Assembly: GCA_004335835.1 (NCBI GenBank)
Contig: RWJK01001098.1
Coordinates: 3,558-67,557 of the forward strand
DNA: 64,000 nt
Source of the DNA: Scenedesmus sp. ARA3
Taxonomy: Eukaryota; Chlorophyta; Chlorophyceae; Sphaeropleales; Scenedesmaceae
Reading direction: 5' to 3'
Made by a program: the position numbers and the translations under genes. Positions 1-10,622 of the stretch are shown piece by piece. Within the stretch, counting starts at the first letter, position 1; the number at the start of each line of letters is the position of its first letter. The notes beneath the pieces were generated by a model. The model was given only the letters and a program-made list of their open reading frames with translations, ran no database searches and was not told where the DNA came from.

Positions 1-293
1 AAAAAACTCTTGCAGAAACTTTGCTTTGTGCAACAGCCACATCTTGAGAATCTGTTGCTGAGGTGAGGCTGCTGCTGAAGGCTGCAGACAGACACAAAAG
101 AGCAGACGGGCGCATTCAGCACATCTGCAGCCACACGAGGCATGCTAACAGGCGTACGTGTGTTGTATATTTGCAGATCACCTTGAACACCGGGTAGCTT
201 CTGCACAGCGCGCAGCATTGGTGTGCTGCTACTGCTTGGTTTCTGCTGCTGCTGCTGCTTGCTCCTTGTGGTTCCCTAGCTGCTGTCGGTTCA

Positions 294-1262
294 TTAAAGT
301 CGTNGAACGTCCTTAGTTAGCATATTAAAGTGCTCCTCAAGCTGCATCGCTACTTTCACACGACAACACCGGATGCGTCTGATGCCCCTCGTCGCAGTTC
401 GGTCGCCTGAACAATATTTCTGAACCAACTGTAATGCGCTTTCACGTGTTCCGATGCAACAGGTAAGTCCAGACTGCACCACCAGCTTGAGCCCTAGCAG
501 TGGTAGGGGGACCCAGCAATGGTAAAGTCATGTACAAGTAGTGCATCAGCTGATGGGCTGCTGCAGTAGACCACATCACACAATGGACACGTAGATGACA
601 GCAGCATGTACAAGCACTCCTCTGTACTTCTGTGTGTAAACACCGTAGTCAGGTACACCGGCCTTCATGCACCTTCACGCACATGCACGCATGTGCCAGT
701 CGTACCGCACACACAAACAACAGCGCACACAAACCGCAGCAACTGGCTCGCTGCATCACGTATGCATACGTCAGCAAGGCAGACGGCGTTGCGAACGACA
801 ATCTGCAAAGCCATGCGCCCAATCTTCAAAGTTTTGACCTTCAGCTGTGGCAAACAAGTAGCAGCAGCTTCGGCAGCAGGCCGCCAAGCACATGTGGGAG
901 TATCTTCAGCAGCGCGCTGAAAGAATTAGCGCAACAGCCAGGACTTCAACACCAAATTTGCTTCATTGCAGCAGTGGCACAGCACCAACACGGCATATCC
1001 CTGCACACCTTTCCACACCCGCCCCAGATTATATATCGAACATCATGGCACAGGTGGGGAAGATGGAAGCTTGACAACGTCCCCGGGAGAACAGGGACCC
1101 ACCCTATGTAAGCCGGCCTGCACCAAATCCGGCATGTACAGGCATGCAATCGTGTAAAAGGACGATGTGATGCCCCCGACAGCAGAGCGCGGCATCAGAG
1201 CAGCAAAGCAGGGGTTGATGCAAACGTGCAAGCCGCCTTTGCCGAAGCGGCGAACTCCTGAA
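294..1262 (-). CDS. possible 3' end of an unrecognised gene (left-edge fragment)
   Basis: Three consecutive minus-strand segments join with matching codon phase: 1262-1103, 844-760 and 406-294, ending in TAA. Borders read as AG acceptors after pyrimidine-rich stretches and GT donors (GTGGGT, GTGATG). The joined tail encodes roughly 119 residues, including GKGGLHVCINPCFAALMPRS, then LKVKTLKIGRMALQIVV, then a basic tail ending in KDVxRL where x is the unresolved base at 303. I recognise no family. There is no start codon or upstream exon that I can support; the 5' part should lie above 1262. The evidence is only phase agreement and non-repetitive composition, so this could be chance. It lacks the junction copies seen in the other genes. 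Confidence 0.33.
303..303. other. unresolved base (N)
   Basis: Single N in the tail of the possible left-edge gene. Confidence 1.
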
Positions 1263-2287
1263 CTGAATGTGAAATAGGTAGAGCCATCAACGCAGAGTAA
1301 GTATGAGAGTGCAGTGGACGCATGACATCTGGAAAGACAAACCTTGCCCTGCAACATCATCATGCCATTAAGAACACCTGCAGCAGATGTGGTGAGATAT
1401 CATCCGTCCGCCAACCAAACGTATCTCTGTCCCAAGTGCATTGCTACTGGTGCCGCTCCCAGGACATAAAACTGGCCAAGGCACTCAGCACAAGAGCTAA
1501 GCGCGCCAAAACAGCATGCCTGCATGACTGCGTGATGTGCCAGGCATATGCACACATGAAGCAGGAGATAAGAAGAGCAGGTGCAGTAGCGATCAATCTC
1601 AAAGCAATTAGTGACTGGCAGCTACCAAGTAGGAACCTCTGCATCACTCCCAATGCACAGCCAGCAAACAACGCCATGCATGCAAGGCCGCAAACATGCA
1701 AGGCCGCAAACACTTGAAAACACCACCTCCAGAGCTCAATCCTGCATCCCCGCTCCCAGATGCCGCGCGTAAGAACAACAAAATGTGTGCGCGTCATGCA
1801 AAGCCTGAGCCATGCACTGCCGCATACCACCTAGGACGATAAATCAATCGCACACAGGTCTGCCTGTGCGTGCCACTTCAGCAGTCAGTGCCATCACTGC
1901 GAAAACTGGCAGAACTCACCACGCCCAAAGCCACGCCCAAAGACAACCCATGTCAGTAACAACGCAAACGAACCCCTCTGCGCCCTTCATCGCTACACAC
2001 CTTCTTCCCCGCACAGCTGACCAGAGATGCCAACTTTTCAGCTATGCAGAGCTACACGTGTTCGCTCAAGCTGCCTGTCTCCTTCAACAAGGACGCAAGC
2101 AGGTATGCGCTGAGCACCCCTACCCGTCCTTGCAGCTGCGCTGCAGGCATGCAGCTGCTTAGGCATGCATGCTGACGCAGGCGGGCCCTTCCAAAAGACA
2201 CTAGCCAGTACACATGCAGCCCGCAAGCAGCTGCGCCACCAGTACCGCCCTCACCACAGACAACATGCACTGCACGGCAGCAGAGCT
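1263..2287. other. intergenic stretch, nothing convincing
   Basis: Open frames on both strands here are short, overlap each other and have no recognisable protein. A possible upstream exon of the left-edge fragment could lie near 1440-1800, but no phase-consistent model was found. Confidence 0.5.
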
Positions 2288-2400
2288 GTCCGTGAATGCT
2301 CAGGCTGCCAGGGTCCCTCAGCACAGACACCAGCAGGTAGCCATTCAGCCCCGCGATCAGCAGCGCTGTCAGCACAGCCCAAACTGCAAACATCCCCGGC
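2288..2400 (-). repeat. copy of the NRAMP last-exon end beyond the stop codon
   Basis: On the minus strand this reads as a diverged copy of the last NRAMP exon tail ([18 protein letters not shown], then RDPGSLS), about 120 bp past the true stop at 2521. It is no longer flanked by the same stop codon. It is one of the junction/terminal 'echo' copies described in the findings. Confidence 0.85.
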
Positions 2401-2520
2401 TGCACGGCTGAGCTGGTTCAATTCACGCGTGGGCGCTCAGCGGCACAAATTTGCCTCGAGAGATACCAGCAGGTAGCCGATCACGCCTCGCCTGCATCTG
2501 GGTAGCATGCCTGCCGCTGC

Positions 2521-5500
2521 TTACTTGTGCACACTGAGGCTGCCAGGGTCCCTCAGCACGGACACCAGCAGGTAGCCGTTGAGCCCTGCGATCAGCAGCG
2601 CCGTCAGCACGGCTGCGATGCTGGTGGCCAGGCTGTTGGCGTAGCGCCCCGTGAACTTGGCGCTGCTGGTGAAGTGCACCAGCGGCAGCACCGCAAAAGA
2701 CAGCTGCATGGACAGTACCACCTGCAGACACACACAAGGCGGCAACACAAAGAAATGCATGTGAACAATTGTCACGTTGCTACACAGGTTCTGCACAACA
2801 GGCCGGCGAACTTGGCGCTGCTGGTGAAGTGCACCAGCGGCAGCACCGCGAACGACAGCTGCATGGACAGCACCACCTGCACGGTGATGCAGCAGAGAGG
2901 AAAGCACGGCACATGCAGCAACAAACACGAACACACATTAGTGCCCGCCACGATGGCGCAGAGGCGTTGACATGCAACTTGCCTGAGTTGCAATTTGGTC
3001 AACAGCTGCCAGCTGAAGCTGCTGCCTTGGTTGCTCAAGCACTCAATAGCGATGAACAACGCCCCTTCTCAACAGCACATCATCTGGCACCATGCCTGAA
3101 ACTACTGCGCAGTGTTGCAACGCATGCATGAATGCATGCCGCCCCACCTGTGAAATGACGAGCAGCTGCCCCACTGCCTTGTCACCCATCACCGCAGCAA
3201 CGATGACAGCGGGGATGACGGCCAGCGCGCGCGTCAGCAGCCTCCGCATGACAGGCTTCATCTTCATCTGCAGTGCAGCAACAGCAGCAACAGTCAGCAG
3301 GATGGCACATGCGCGCGTCAGCAGCATCCGCATTGCATGCTTCATGTTCATTTGAGCTGCTGCTGCAGCAGCAGCAGCAGCGATTCATCTGAGCCGCAGC
3401 GGCAGCAGCGGCAGCAGCAGCGGAAGTAAGCAGAACGGCAAGGGCCACGCATGCCACACCTGCTGTAACCCGCAGGTGTCATCCCGAACAAAAGAATTCT
3501 GCAGAAACCAGTGGCTCATCTTCGCCTGAAAACTCAACGCATGCAAAACATTGTTTGCAATAAATTCTCAACATGGCCCACCTGCAAGAAGCCCTCCATC
3601 ACGACCTGCCCAGCTAGTGTCCCGGTCACGGTGCTGTTCTGGCCGCTGGCCAGCAGCGCCAGCGCAAAGATGATAGAAGGCCTGCCACAACCTCAGATTC
3701 AATGAAACACGCTGATTACCATAGCAGCTTCTACTGTAGGCCCTCCAACAGCCGCACCTGCAGGAAGCCCTCCATCACGACCTGCCCAGCTAATGTGCCG
3801 GTCACGGTGCTGTTCTGGCCGCTGGCCAGCAGAGCCAGCGCAAAGATGATGCAGGCTCACAACAACCCCAAAAGCCATAAACACACACAAATAAATGTGC
3901 GATACTTTGCGTAAAACCCTTCAACAGCCCCACCTGCAGGAAGCCCTCCATCACGACCTGCCCAGCTAATGTGCCGGTCACGGTGCTGTTCTGGCCGCTG
4001 GCCAGCAGCGCCAGCGCAAAGATGATGCAGGCTCAGAACAACCCCAAAAGCCATAAATACACACAAACAACTGTGCGATCCTTTGCGTTAAACCCCTTCA
4101 ACAGCCTCACCTGCAGGAAGCCCTCCATCACGACTTGCCCAGCCAGCGTGCCGGTCACTGTGCTGTTCTGGCCGCTGGCCAGCAGCGCCAGCGCAAAGAT
4201 GATGCTCGCGCCGCGCGCGCCCAGGCTGGGCGACAGCAGCTTGTACGCATCGCTGATGTCCACGCCCTCCCTGCATGACACAATAAGGTGAAGTAAAGGT
4301 GATGACAAAGAGCGACCCAGTTGATGGAAAGTGCAACAAATGAACAGCATAGACACACGCTTGTAGGCGTCACTGATGTCCACGCCCTCCCTGCAATTGA
4401 TACAATAGTGTGGGATGACGGCAATCGGTGAGACAGTGCTGCGCGGCATCGCAGGTGATGGAACAGAGCAATAAAGCTTTGGACAGCACAGACAGCAGCT
4501 TGTGGGCGCCGCTGATGTCCACGCCATCCCTGCCTGTGCTGCGGCATGCCGCGTTGGGACACTGCACCAAACAAAATATAGACGTTTGCACTGATCAGCA
4601 CTGCACACAACTGCATGTGCGCGCACCTGTGCTGGGGTGTGCCATAGTAGAAGGCCGCGCCCGACAGGATGAGGATGCTCGCATTGATCAGGAACGCAAA
4701 CAGCAGGCTGAAGGAGGAGTCCAGCGTGCCGTAGCGGATGGCCGCGCTGCGGCCCTGCGGGCTGCGGTCATAGGCGCGCGTCTGGATCACGGCTGAGTGC
4801 AGGTAGCTGCAGAGACGGCATGCAGCACAAGCAGACAGAACACACACTGTGTGAGGAGCTGCGCAGGTGTTTGCGCACAACGCGCAACACACGCTGCGGC
4901 CCTGCAGGCTGTGGTCGTAGGTGCGCGTCTGGATCACGGCCGAGTGCAGGTAGCTGCAGACAGCATGCAGCACAAAGCAGACAGAACACGCACTGTGTGA
5001 GGAGCTGTGCAGGTGTTTGCACACACGCTGCCGCCCTGCGGGCTGCGGTCGTAGGTGCGCGTCTGGATGACGGCTGAGTGAAGGTACCTGTGAACAGAGC
5101 ACAAGATACATACAGCACACGCGCTGTGAGGCAGCTACATACAGCTGCCAGGCATGCTATGCGGCCCTGCGGGCTGCGGTCGTAGGCGCGCGTCTGGATC
5201 ACGGCCGAGTACAGGTACCTGCAGAGACAGCATGCAGCACCACGCAGACAGAACACGCACTGTGTGAGGAGCTGTGCAGGTGTTTGCACACAACACGCAA
5301 CACGCGCTGCGGTCCTGCGGGCTGCGGTCGTAGGCGCGCGTCTGGATGACGGCTGAGTGAAGGTAGCTGTGAACAGAGCACAAAAGACATTCAACACACG
5401 CGCTGTGAGGCAGCTACATACAGCTGCCAGGCATGCTATGCGGCCCTGCGGGCTGCAATCGTAGGCGCGCGTCTGGATGACGGCAGAGTGCAGATACTTG

Positions 5501-8127
5501 TGTGCACAGGCCAGCCCGCGTTGTACAATATCACACGGCTGTGCATCACGCGTCAGTTGTACAACACGCGCCTGCATGACGGCCAAGTGCAGGTAGCTGT
5601 GCACACAAACCACAAGCCACAAAGAACACACGGTGTGCAGAAGCGATGTGACAGCAGTGCTGCTGTCACAAATGCATGCAAGTATGGATTAGTGCCAAAT
5701 ACAGGTGACCACAGCAGCCTGCAAAAAAACAGCGCACAGGAGCAGCGCACACACTACCTGCCGAGCACAGAAAACACAGTACATATACACACTCGCAGGT
5801 TGTGCGGCATGACTGCTGCGCCCATGATGCCGATGGTGATGTACAGCAGTGCCACACCGCAACCAAACAGCGCAAACCACCTGCTTGTACAACATCACCT
5901 CAACATCATCACATACACACACTCACAGGTTGTGCGGCATGACGGTTGCGCCCATGATGCCTATGGCGATGTACAGCATGTCGGGGTTGGTGAACAGCTC
6001 GCGGCTGGGCACCAGGCCGCGGCCCACGTCCAGCCAGGCCGGCTGCGCCAGCGCCATCTCGTACACAAAGCTGCAACAACGGCAGAGCAGAGAAGGTAGC
6101 AGGCAGTAGAAGCGTAAGGAGTTGAGCGGATGACAGAACAGGTGACAGATCGGCTGGGCACCAGGCCGCGGCCCACGTCCAGCCACGCCGGCTGCGCCAG
6201 CGCCATCTCGTACACGAAGCTGCAGCAGCAGGCACAGCGCGCAGCACCAGGATTGATGATTGCAGCCTGAACAGCAGTTGTGAAAGAACAGGTGCTGAAA
6301 CAGCGCCGGCGCTATCTCGTACAGAAAGTTGCAAACAACAGGTGCAGCCGCAAGCGGAGGTAGCAGGCAGAGTAGGGCGGTTGAAACCAGGTGGCAGGCC
6401 ATCTGCGCCAGCGCCATCTCGTACACAAAGCTGCCCCTCAAGCAGCATCACCAGCGCCACATCAGCAGTCAAAACACACCCTTGCCCTTGCTGCTGCCAA
6501 ACAAGGAAGTGACAACTGCCTTCTTTCACACCTCCCATACCTAACAGTGTTAATAGTGCACAAAATCAAATTCAAAACAACCGCTCACCAGGAGAAGATG
6601 ACCAGGATGAGCAGGATGACAAAATACCCCAGCCAGCTTACACTACAACCTTGAGCTGCTGCCATACGATGTTCAACAGTCAAAACAATCTGCCAACGCG
6701 TAACAGCAGAGAGCACTCACCAGGAGAAGATGACCAGGATGAGCAGGATAACAAAGCCCTCCAGCCACCTGAAGCCGCGCCCCTCCAGCAGCATCACCAG
6801 CGCCACGTCAGCGATCGTGACCAGCACGCCAGCCCACAGCGGCATGCCAAACAGCAGCTGCAGCGCCACGGCAGCGCCGATGACCTCCGCCAGGTCACAC
6901 GCGCAGATGGCGATCTCGGCCATGATCCACAGCGGGATGTTGACCCACCTGCGCACAGCATGTGCGGAGTAACAGGCAGGAGAGCAAGTTGAATTGTGAT
7001 GTGACGCACAAACACGGCCACACAACAAGTGGTGCAGCACAGGGGCAACTGCACACAAGCCCACGCTATGTGTGCTGCATGCCCAGCCGACTGCACAGCG
7101 CTGCAGGAGAAGTTAGTACAAGGCACCAGCCATACGCACCTTGGGTAGGCGTCCCTGCAGGCCTGCGCCAGGTCCCTGCCGCTGGCCACGCCCAGCTTTA
7201 GCGCCAGGTGCTGCAAAAACATGGCTGCAATGCTGCTCAGCAGGATGACAAACAGCAGGCTGTAGCCGAAGCGTGCACCACCTGCCAGGCCTGTGGCCCA
7301 GTTGCCGGGGTCCCTGCAGGAACAGGTGAGAGCAGCAGCATGGATGCAGCAGCAGGTGGCGTCAGGAGGCTACAGAGGTGCTAGATGGCTGCAAGCGTGG
7401 GGGCAGGTGATGCAGCGCAAGCAGGCACTGTTGGAGGCAGCGAGCGGGTGGCAGCATACGGCACAGCAGTGCCTGCCGGGCATGAGGGCAAGAGCCAGAA
7501 GCACAAGACACGTTGTGTGGTCCTGCAGGAGCTGCCGGTCCAGGACTGGCAGCATCCCCTGCTGTCCGTCTTTCCACAAGGTGAGGCACGGTTCCAATGC
7601 CACAAGATATGGCTTCCAGGAGAACTATTTTTACTATGGTCTACTGCTGTTAGCCCTTGTACTGCCCTGATGCAGGCGTCATTGCCCTCAGCTGGGGCTG
7701 CCGGGTACCCACTGTGCTCACAGCATCCTCGGCTGTCCGCTGCTGTAGCCCTTGTATTGCCCTAGTCCAGGTTCCTGCTCCTGTCCACACTGCTGGTGGT
7801 GCTGCAAATCAACTTTGCTCACATGTATCCGACAGAGATGATGGTGCCGCATCCTGCAAACGCCAGCAGCATGCGCCAGGGAGTGGGCTTTGCAGGAACC
7901 TTGATGGTTGCGTGAGCCTCAGGCAGAGACAGCGCGCAGCGCGCAGTGTGCCACCCTGTCTGCAACAGCATCTCATCCTCCTCGTCCGCTGCCGCTGAAT
8001 CCGGTCCTGCAGGAGCTGCTGGTGCTGCTTCAGGGACCTTGCAGGGCACAGCAGCAGGTGCTGCTGCATCCTGCACCACCACGTCCAACACGCTGGCCGT
8101 GTCTTGCGCTGCTGCAAAGCCTGTCAT
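2521..8127 (-). CDS. NRAMP: NRAMP-family divalent metal transporter
   Basis: Proton-coupled importer of Mn2+/Fe2+-type ions, placed in plasma or organelle membrane. Exons: 8127-7823, 7313-7140, 6948-6721, 6070-5927, 4806-4627, 4270-4111, 3267-3148, 2721-2521; all phases agree and give 503 residues, normal for the family. Two family signatures are intact: DPGN at about 103-106 (transmembrane helix 1) and MPHN at about 280-283 (helix 6), which carry the metal ligands. Other recognisable blocks are [18 protein letters not shown] (helix 3-4), [18 protein letters not shown] (helix 8) and [19 protein letters not shown] (helix 9). The first 80 residues are a low-complexity cytoplasmic leader. The protein ends soon after helix 11, as many NRAMPs do. 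Introns are filled with partial copies of flanking exon ends, so most open frames here are decoys. Start chosen as the first ATG opening the exon that leads into helix 1. Confidence 0.93.
2806..2880 (-). repeat. NRAMP exon 8 start echo
   Basis: Minus-strand copy of the last 3' splice site and first ~70 bases of exon 8 ([22 protein letters not shown]), lying upstream of the real exon. It keeps a CAG acceptor but diverges after SSAKFAG and runs into unrelated sequence. Confidence 0.88.
3299..3352 (-). repeat. NRAMP exon 7 start echo
   Basis: Diverged copy of the exon 7 start ([17 protein letters not shown] against [17 protein letters not shown]) just upstream of the true exon, after a pyrimidine/CTG-rich stretch. 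Confidence 0.8.
3582..4026 (-). repeat. three NRAMP exon 6 end echoes
   Basis: Three tandem copies (about 4026-3931, 3852-3759, 3674-3582) of the last ~95 bases of exon 6, encoding [20 protein letters not shown] and VVMEGFLQ, each followed by a GTGGG donor. Between them lie copies of the same intron start. They sit downstream of the real exon 6 in transcription. Divergence among copies is low, a few per cent, suggesting recent expansion. Confidence 0.92.
4362..4605 (-). repeat. NRAMP exon 6 start echoes, one fused to an exon 5 end echo
   Basis: Two copies of the exon 6 acceptor plus start ([14 protein letters not shown]) lie at about 4394-4362 and 4533-4500. The second directly abuts a diverged copy of the exon 5 end (about 4605-4534; [11 protein letters not shown], then MPQHR against TPQHR), with only four bases between the two exon-derived parts. 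Confidence 0.85.
4889..5605 (-). repeat. six-copy array of NRAMP exon 5 start echoes
   Basis: Six partial copies of the exon 5 start ([19 protein letters not shown]) precede the true exon, at roughly 4955, 5092, 5220, 5368, 5500 and 5600. The repeat unit is about 130-150 bp: ~60 bp exon-derived sequence plus ~80 bp intron-derived spacer. Most copies keep an AG immediately before the exon-like part. The copy farthest from the exon is the most degraded. Confidence 0.93.
5803..5855 (-). repeat. NRAMP exon 4 end echo
   Basis: Copy of the exon 4 end ([13 protein letters not shown]) lying downstream of the true exon; the donor is changed from GTGAGT to GCGAGT. Confidence 0.88.
6152..6434 (-). repeat. 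three NRAMP exon 4 start echoes
   Basis: Copies of the exon 4 acceptor and start ([19 protein letters not shown]) at about 6224-6152, 6332-6299 and 6434-6399, of decreasing similarity with distance from the true exon at 6070. All keep an AG just before the exon-like sequence. Confidence 0.88.
6424..6632 (-). repeat. NRAMP exon 3 internal and end echoes
   Basis: 6632-6586 copies the exon 3 end with its donor ([10 protein letters not shown] followed by GTGAGC). A further partial copy of the exon 3 interior ([14 protein letters not shown]) lies at about 6462-6424, directly against an exon 4 start echo. Confidence 0.78.
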
Positions 8128-10622
8128 GTTGACTGTGATGTGGGTGATGCGTCACTGCGAGTTGCGCGCAACGGGAGCGGCCAGAGAGACAGGGTCAGGG
8201 GTTGGGCAGCAGTTTGACGAGTACGAAGTGCCATGCATGTTTGCAGCATCAATGCTAACCCAAGATCGTTGTATACCATCATCAGAGATATGTAACGGAG
8301 CGGTAACGTCCTTGCAGCCTCTCTGCTAGCAAGTTCGACACACAATCTGTCTGCCCATCTTGTGACAGCACCAAGCGCTCACGTTCATCAATTCAATGAG
8401 GCACTTGTTTGGGTAAAAACCTCGTCTCGTACGAGCGAGGCAAACAACCCGACCCAGCGCCAAGCTGGCTGTCTACATGTGTTGGGCCCCTGAGGGGCGA
8501 GAGCGTGAGATTGTTTAATGCTTGTTTTAGATCTTCAGCAAAACTTCTTGGTGTTGCGGCATTGCCAGCCGCGCAGGCAGTGATACGCTGCCGGAGGCTC
8601 ACACTTCTGCTGACCAGGTCTCAAGTACACCCCAGCTGGTTTTTGCAGGACGTAAAGATCCGTTGGATTAGCTCGCTGTCAGGTGCATTCAGGGCCTCAG
8701 TTGCGTTTAAAGATCTCACTTTATGTTTGTGACTGTGCAGCGGCAGAAAGTTCAGCAGCAGCGAGTCTGCCGCAGAGCGGCGCTCAGCTTGAGCGGCTCA
8801 GGCGGCGCACGCGCGGCAATGGTTCTGCCAGCCTGTGGCAAGAATTTAGCTTGCTACAGCGTTATATCACGACCAGCATGACACAAACAAGCATGTCACA
8901 GGAGCCAAGAAGGAAGTCAACACTGCTGACAACTGAGTACCAGCAACCTAAAAGGACACTTGGCACGTTCAGAGTGTGAACTTCAGATACGCCGTGTACT
9001 AGTCCATGTGTTACAGGAATGGATGAGCCCGCTTAAGGGCTAGCTGGGAGAGTGACTGCCTGCATAGCACGGCATTTCTCATGACGCCGGTATCAAAGCT
9101 TGATCTGTGCAAAGCCGAGTCCGCTGGCGCTGCATCAGGGACACTGCCTTGCCAAGTGCAGCAATGACTTTGGAAAGCATCTGATGCTGCTGCTGCCATG
9201 AAGCAGCCCAAGCGGCACCAAGTGCAAAGGCAGCAGAGCAACAGCGTGAGCCACAGGGATGCTGTTTTTGTCGTTGCCAGCATCTAACATACTGCACACT
9301 GCAGCCAGGGGGAACATCTGCTGTACTGTCTGGCGCAGCAGTTTGTGACTGTTGCTGCAGCACTGCTGTTCAACAGGCAGGCACAAGCTACACATGGCTC
9401 CATAGCCAGGACTGTACAGCAATCACAATTCACAAATCACAATCATGATGATCACAATCACAATCAAAACAACATTGGATGACAGGCAGGGGCCAAGCCT
9501 GCCTGCTGACAAGTTGCAACATGCCTTAAATCCATTCAATTTGGAGACACATGAACTGAAACAGACAAATCTTTCAACTGTCCATGAGATGCATCAGCTG
9601 TAGCATGCACCGCATGTAGCAGGCCACACCTTGAGGTTGCTGCAAGTACAATGACGCATTGGTGTGGATGCTTCCAAACGTGTGCAAAACTTCAAACACA
9701 ACCAGCACACCGTGCTGTCTTCTGCTCTGGGATGAGCACAGCATGCATGCATGCGCACACATGCGTGGACCAACAAGCACAGACAGAGATAGCTCAATGA
9801 TTCAGCCATACGGCATGGGGAAGGCACTGCATATTCAGCACTACTACTAGGGATGTAGTACATGCTTCATGATCAAGTGGTGCATGTATACACAGCCATG
9901 CATGCACCAGGATGATGATTTAATCAGTGAGCGGGTGCTGCATGCTGACAAGCACACCCCAATTGTCATGGTACAAACCTGCTGCAACGTGCAGATCACG
10001 AGCCTGCTCATGTGGCTTGCCTGGCTTGCATGCACCCACCTTCAACTCATTTGTCAACCTGGGGTCGGCAGTGCCATACCATGTTTGTCATAAATCTTAT
10101 ATAACAATGCCGACAGCGCAGATGGCACCCTCAGCTGCAGGGCAGGATGCCTCACTGCAATGATGCCTTGCTGAATCACCACAGCAGGCGTGCACACCAG
10201 CATAACAACGCATCAGAACACACCACATGCCATGCATGCAAGTCACTTCAAACTATGCATGTTTCACCTGCTTAGCAGCTGCCGCTGCTGCCGCCTTTTC
10301 TGATCAGAAGCCAATCAGGACTCATCGTGATGTTTGATAGGCTGACCCATAGCTCTGTATTCACAACAAACTGTTTTTTTGCTTGCGGTTATTGTAGCAT
10401 GCTGTGCTCATGCCTTGTGCCGTGATGCACGCAGTGAGTGATGTCGTGCCATACAAAAGGATGCATGCAACTGGCTCAGGATGTCCCTCTGACTTCGTCG
10501 CTTCCATTGCCGTAGCTGCATGTCACGCCAGCTGTACCAGACAATGACTGGTTTGTTTGTACCACGTAGTAACCACGTTGATGGCGCCAAACAGCAGCCA
10601 GTGTTGTCAGCGTTGTTTTATA
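8128..10622. other. gene-poor stretch between NRAMP 5' end and CAP-protein 3' end
   Basis: The NRAMP promoter and 5' leader should lie just above 8127. I see no coding exon: open frames are short and mutually overlapping. A short low-complexity run of TCACAA/ATCACAA lies near 9420-9475. No RNA gene was recognised. Confidence 0.5.

Noticed and set aside
4889..5605. CRISPR-like array (regular ~140-bp repeats)
   Set aside because: Units are exon-derived, in-frame with a eukaryotic gene, and both 'repeat' and 'spacer' parts are repeated; nothing like a CRISPR.
4155..5631. Long minus-strand frames rich in Cys, Arg and Pro in the exon 5 array
   Set aside because: Out-of-frame readings of repeated NRAMP exon copies.
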